Below, piece by piece: positions 6,152 to 7,160 of a DNA stretch of 7,160 nucleotides. Both the position numbers and the translations under genes were made by a program. Origin of the DNA: SZUA-426 sp041666155. GTDB taxonomy: Bacteria > Spirochaetota > Spirochaetia > Treponematales > Breznakiellaceae. The notes under the pieces were generated by a model. It was given only the letters and a program-made list of their open reading frames with translations, had not been told where the DNA came from and searched no databases. Positions within the stretch are counted from its first letter, which is position 1, and every line of letters begins with the position of its first letter. The DNA lies in NCBI GenBank assembly GCA_041666155.1, contig JBAYHM010000239.1, positions 1 through 7,160 on the forward strand, read 5' to 3'.

Positions 6152-7160
6152 ACCGGATTTCAAAATAATAACGCTCAAGATAGGCAATGCGTTTTCGCGC
6201 GTCGTCATACCGGGGACTTTGCGGATACTCGGCGATCAGCCGGCGGTAATACGCCAGAGACGATTTAACGTCCTTTGTCGGACCATTCGCTTCCAGCAGC
6301 CGGCCGTATTGCCACCAGGTTTCATCGCTTCCCGCCGGAAACAACTGCCGGGAACGATCCAACACGGCCAGCGCGTTAGCCACGCGACCATATTCAGCCT
6401 CTTTGCGCGCAATCGAAAGGAACTCGTCCATGGAGGCGGTTGCGGCGATGGAAGCGGGATCCACCGGCGGCGGAACGGGCGTCTTGACTACGGCAGCCGC
6501 TGGAGCGACTGTTTTTTCCCGCTCGATGCCGGAATCCGGGCGCCCCGCGGGCGTGGAAACGATCTGAGGGCGTGTAGCGCTTACGCTTGTAGCGCCCGGG
6601 ATAGCGGTGGGAGCCATAGGCGCCGCGGGAGTCGCCGGCATGGCCGGAACCGCACGAGGGGCTGTAACGGTTGAAGTAGAAGGCGCCGTGGAAGAAGGAG
6701 CGCTCAGAAGGGCGGCCAAAGCCGAAACGGATGATCCATCACCCGCGATGGAAGAGGCGGCCGCGGCGATTGCTGCTTTGGCGGCGTTCACGGATGAGGA
6801 GACGGCCGACGGCGAGGGAGTGATAGCGGGAACGGCAGCGGGCGGAACGGAGGCGACGGGCACTTTGGCTACCGGAGCGGCGACATTTACCGGAGCGGTC
6901 GCGGCAACAGGCGCGGAGGGCGGACTAAGCGCCGCGGGAGCGGAGGCCGGAGCGGAAGCATCCGCCGCCGGAGGCCACCGAGGTTCCGCCACGACGCGAC
7001 CACGGTCTACGGGAGAAGAAAAGCCGCCGATCACCGTCGCGGCGGGGGAAGGCTCAACCGTCACCTGTACGAAGTCGTTCACAATATAATCGTTTACGAA
7101 ATCCTGCCGGTAGAATTTAAGAACAAACGCGCCCGGTTCTTCCGCCCGGAACATGAAGGA
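6150..7160 (-). CDS. TPR-like protein with long Ala/Pro-rich linker (5' end beyond window)
   Basis: The frame is open through the right edge (the two codons before the ATG at 7154 read Ser-Phe), so this is probably the C-terminal part of a longer protein. Numbering from that Met, three parts are visible. Residues 1-33 look like the last strands of a beta-rich domain (FVLKFYRQDFVNDYIV). Residues about 61-231 are a low-complexity linker of Ala, Pro, Val, Ser and Thr, probably disordered. Residues 241-334 are helical and TPR-like: FLSIARKEAEYGRVANALAV (245-264), then WWQYGRLLEA (280-289), AYYRRLIAEYPQSP (301-314) and DDARKRIAYLERYYF (317-331). The spacing and the YPQSP turn recall TPR proteins of the bacterial envelope such as the BamD and CpoB types, but I do not recognise the protein. 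Such a layout suits a periplasmic protein whose linker spans a gap or binds peptidoglycan-side partners; that is inference, since no signal peptide is in view. The barrel gene follows after 9 bp. Confidence 0.85.
   Translation of the reverse strand, partial: SFMFRAEEPGAFVLKFYRQDFVNDYIVNDFVQVTVEPSPAATVIGGFSSPVDRGRVVAEPRWPPAADASAPASAPAALSPPSAPVAATAPVNVAAPVAKVPVASVPPAAVPAITPSPSAVSSSVNAAKAAIAAAASSIAGDGSSVSALAALLSAPSSTAPSTSTVTAPRAVPAMPATPAAPMAPTAIPGATSVSATRPQIVSTPAGRPDSGIEREKTVAPAAAVVKTPVPPPVDPASIAATASMDEFLSIARKEAEYGRVANALAVLDRSRQLFPAGSDETWWQYGRLLEANGPTKDVKSSLAYYRRLIAEYPQSPRYDDARKRIAYLERYYFEIR
6462..6974 (-). other. Low-complexity Ala/Pro/Val/Ser/Thr linker within the TPR-protein gene
   Basis: About 171 codons are dominated by Ala, Pro, Val, Ser and Thr, with almost no aromatic residue and few charged ones. 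It is imperfect, with no fixed repeat unit. One stretch (residues about 120-151, around NAAKAAIAAAASS and SALAALLSA) is Pro-poor and could form a helix. The DNA is very GC-rich, which also leaves a 160-codon frame open on the other strand (6607-7089), treated here as a shadow. Confidence 0.8.

Noticed and set aside
6607..7089. 160-codon plus-strand open frame rich in Ala and Gly
   Set aside because: It is the antisense reading of the GC-rich Ala/Pro linker; its composition mirrors the linker codons, and no ribosome-binding site or domain was seen.

Overview
The window carries four genes, all read from the minus strand and packed almost end to end. In transcription order (right to left) they are: the 3' part of a gene for a protein with a long Ala/Pro-rich linker and C-terminal TPR-like helices (6150 to the right edge); a small exported, probably outer-membrane beta-barrel protein (5652-6140); a full-length long-form Lhr superfamily 2 helicase (1285-5655); and the 5' part of a membrane-bound 7TM-PAS-GGDEF signalling protein that runs off the left edge (1-1252). 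No tRNA, rRNA, CRISPR array, insertion sequence or clear terminator was seen. No stretch over 300 bases lacks a gene; the only gaps between genes are 32 bp (1253-1284) and 9 bp (6141-6149).

The small barrel resembles the BAPKO_0422/DUF3996 family described from Borrelia, which points to a diderm bacterium and probably a spirochaete of moderate-to-high GC. This is a family-level impression from reading the protein; no marker gene is present to fix the taxon. The 7TM sensory head on the cyclase and the TPR protein fit that picture but do not prove it.

The junctions look like one operon. The ribosome-binding site of the barrel gene overlaps the stop codon of the TPR gene. The barrel stop and the helicase start share the four bases ATGA. 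The cyclase starts 32 bp after the helicase stop, with no convincing promoter or terminator between. The products have no obvious shared pathway: two envelope proteins, one DNA-repair helicase and one c-di-GMP signalling protein. The helicase is probably a passenger in an envelope-protein transcription unit.

I found no convincing new system such as a defence island, mobile element or RNA structure. The points most worth a second look are the barrel-lhr translational coupling, a complete Lhr C-terminal half in this kind of genome, the compositionally extreme linker of the TPR protein, and the 7TM-PAS-GGDEF protein cut by the window edge.
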